NCBI GenBank assembly: GCA_017792445.1
Contig: CP051232.1
Location: forward strand, 1,860,001 to 1,924,000
Reading direction: 5' to 3'
Length of the DNA stretch: 64,000 nucleotides
From: Maritimibacter sp.
GTDB lineage: Bacteria > Pseudomonadota > Alphaproteobacteria > Rhodobacterales > Rhodobacteraceae
The notes below the pieces were generated by a model. The model saw nothing but the letters and a program-made list of their open reading frames with translations, did not search any database and was not told the origin of the DNA. The translations under genes were made by a program, and so were the position numbers. Of this stretch, positions 62,751 through 64,000 are shown in pieces (the first letter of the stretch is position 1; each line of letters starts with the position of its first letter).

Positions 62751-64000
62751 ATGATGCAGCTTATCCAGACGACAGAGATCCTGAACTCCGCGCCAGGAAA
62801 GGGTGCCGCCCGCCTGACAGGCGGTGCGGCTGAGAAAGAAACACAGGCCGCGACGCCATTTTCGTCTTTCCTTATGCAGGACGAAAGCGCCGGGTCTGAT
62901 GCAATGGACGAGGGCGTGGAAGGCGCGGTCGCGCCGGACGCCGCAAGGGTTCTGGCAGGCACATCTGTGAATGACCTCGATCTGAAAAGCCTTGGAAAAC
63001 ACAGAACAATTGAGGGATCTGACGTCGAAGCCACACCAACGCCTGTGCAAGTGAATCGCGAAGAAATTCCCGGTGAAGACGTCGATGGGTTCGAGGAGAC
63101 GACGGCGCTTTCAAAGCCCGATAGGTCGACGGCATCCATTATTTCAATGAAAATTGAGATAAACATCGAGCCTAAAGGTGAGGTTTCCGACCGGATCGCG
63201 GACTCGACAGTGGCGGTGGTTCCGCTAGCGGACAGATTGGGCTTTGCCGCGACGGCTCTCGGCGTCGCAACGGATACACCCGGCGCTTTGGGGGAGGCGG
63301 GGCGGGTGAATGCCGGATCGCTTCCCGGCAAAGTCGAATTGTCTCAAATCGCTTCCGCGCCAGCGAAGATGGCGGGTGAGTCCGACAGGGCGGTTGACGG
63401 GGCCCGCGACCCCGACAAAACCGCCTACTCCGATAAGTTACCCAATACGGCGACGGCCACGATGCCAGTGCCGAACAGCCTGGCAGCAGCATCTGTGGTC
63501 GACGTCGAGTCGGTTTCGGAAACGTCCATCTCAGCGAACCCGGAACTCGCAAGATCGATGCGATCGCAAACTGTCGATGGATTGGCGGCGGAAAGCCCGC
63601 GCTCGGGCGATGGGAAGGTGCCCGGCGGGGATGCCAGCAAAGCCGGGGGCGTGATTGAGCCCCTACGCGCCGAGCGCCCCGCACGGACCATTGCAGAGAG
63701 CCGTTTGGACACGCGGCCGGGACAGGCCGGTATGTCAGCGGTGCCAGCAGCCGGTGTGGGTCCTGAGTTAGTTTTCGTTCCAGAGCAGGGAAAGTCCGAC
63801 GCGCCTCTGCCTCGTGAACCGGCTCCGCATGTTGTCCCGGCTGTAGCGCCCGTTCCGGGACCTCCTGCGGTTTTGCCCGTTTCGAACCGAAGGACAGCGC
63901 AGCCGACCAGCGAGGGGCAACTTCGCATGGAATCCGCCGCACCCATGTCACCACCGGCGCCGACCATGGTGCCGGCGGCTGCGGGTATGCCATCGGTCCA
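62751..64000 (+). CDS. FliK-like hook-length control protein (partial, 3' end off window)
   Basis: An open frame from 62751 to the right edge (at least 416 codons) without a stop. It begins MMQLIQTTEILNSAPGKGAA and continues as a low-complexity Ala/Pro/Thr/Ser/Glu-rich sequence. This composition and its position beside flgJ match the N-terminal ruler portion of FliK; the conserved C-terminal domain would be off the window. Codon usage is GC-rich at third positions. Upstream GAGGAAG is 12 bases from the ATG. The only alternative on this strand, 63310-63654, is out of frame and has no support. Confidence 0.7.
   Translation, partial: MMQLIQTTEILNSAPGKGAARLTGGAAEKETQAATPFSSFLMQDESAGSDAMDEGVEGAVAPDAARVLAGTSVNDLDLKSLGKHRTIEGSDVEATPTPVQVNREEIPGEDVDGFEETTALSKPDRSTASIISMKIEINIEPKGEVSDRIADSTVAVVPLADRLGFAATALGVATDTPGALGEAGRVNAGSLPGKVELSQIASAPAKMAGESDRAVDGARDPDKTAYSDKLPNTATATMPVPNSLAAASVVDVESVSETSISANPELARSMRSQTVDGLAAESPRSGDGKVPGGDASKAGGVIEPLRAERPARTIAESRLDTRPGQAGMSAVPAAGVGPELVFVPEQGKSDAPLPREPAPHVVPAVAPVPGPPAVLPVSNRRTAQPTSEGQLRMESAAPMSPPAPTMVPAAAGMPSV

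Noticed and set aside
63310-63654. 114-codon plus-strand frame inside the fliK-like region
   Set aside because: It is out of frame with the longer open frame from 62751, which has better codon use, position and composition.

Overview
The window is a GC-rich alphaproteobacterial chromosome segment, most likely from the Roseobacter group of the Rhodobacteraceae. Support comes from the linked order rpsT-dnaA-dnaN-recF-gyrB, a flaF/flbT flagellin-control pair, CtrA-like TTAA-N7-TTAA sites in front of flagellar operons, clustered GANTC sites in intergenic DNA, and heavy use of TRAP transport. No insertion sequence, phage, CRISPR array, tRNA or rRNA gene was seen.

Positions 1-13423 hold a sugar-acid (aldarate/aldonate type) uptake and catabolism locus. 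A divergent GntR/FadR-family regulator (+) faces a minus-strand operon: TRAP binding protein, fused TRAP permease, an unannotated 40-residue membrane protein, IlvD/Edd dehydratase, enolase-superfamily dehydratase, phytanoyl-CoA-dioxygenase-like enzyme, DapA-like aldolase/dehydratase, RraA-like aldolase, UxaA/GarD-type dehydratase, FAH-family enzyme and an aldehyde dehydrogenase cut by the left edge. The plausible flow is acid sugar to 2-keto-3-deoxy acid to 2-oxoglutarate semialdehyde to 2-oxoglutarate.

Positions 13433-26563 hold a soluble chemoreceptor and the replication/housekeeping block: gyrB, a small monooxygenase-like protein, a LysE exporter, a DUF1697 protein, recF, dnaN, dnaA, a 677-bp gene-free interval, rpsT, a monooxygenase-like protein, an enoyl-CoA hydratase, mutM and a membrane protein. 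Positions 26564-32646 are accessory: three tiny tandem minus-strand genes of unknown function separated by G-poor leaders with a tetranucleotide repeat, a 619-bp gene-free stretch dense in GANTC sites, a LacI regulator, a hydrolase/ring-cleavage dioxygenase pair and a GMC oxidoreductase.

Positions 32647-64000 are one flagellar supercluster of several operons: motB; flgEKLI; fliF-fliH-fliN-fliP; fliL-(coiled-coil protein)-motE-like-motA-(814-residue periplasmic protein)-lytic transglycosylase-flhA-fliR-flhB-(fliJ-like); flgB-flgC-fliE-fliQ-flgF-flgG-flgA-flgH-fliL2; fliI; flagellin-flaF-flbT-DUF1217; flgJ-like-flgN-like; and a fliK-like gene running off the right edge. It encodes the rod, hook, filament, MS ring, export apparatus and stator. 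No fliG, fliM, flgD, fliD or fliS was found inside the window. The least explained material is the three-gene micro-cluster, the 40-residue TRAP-linked protein, the 814-residue motility-linked protein and the two GANTC-dense intergenic regions.
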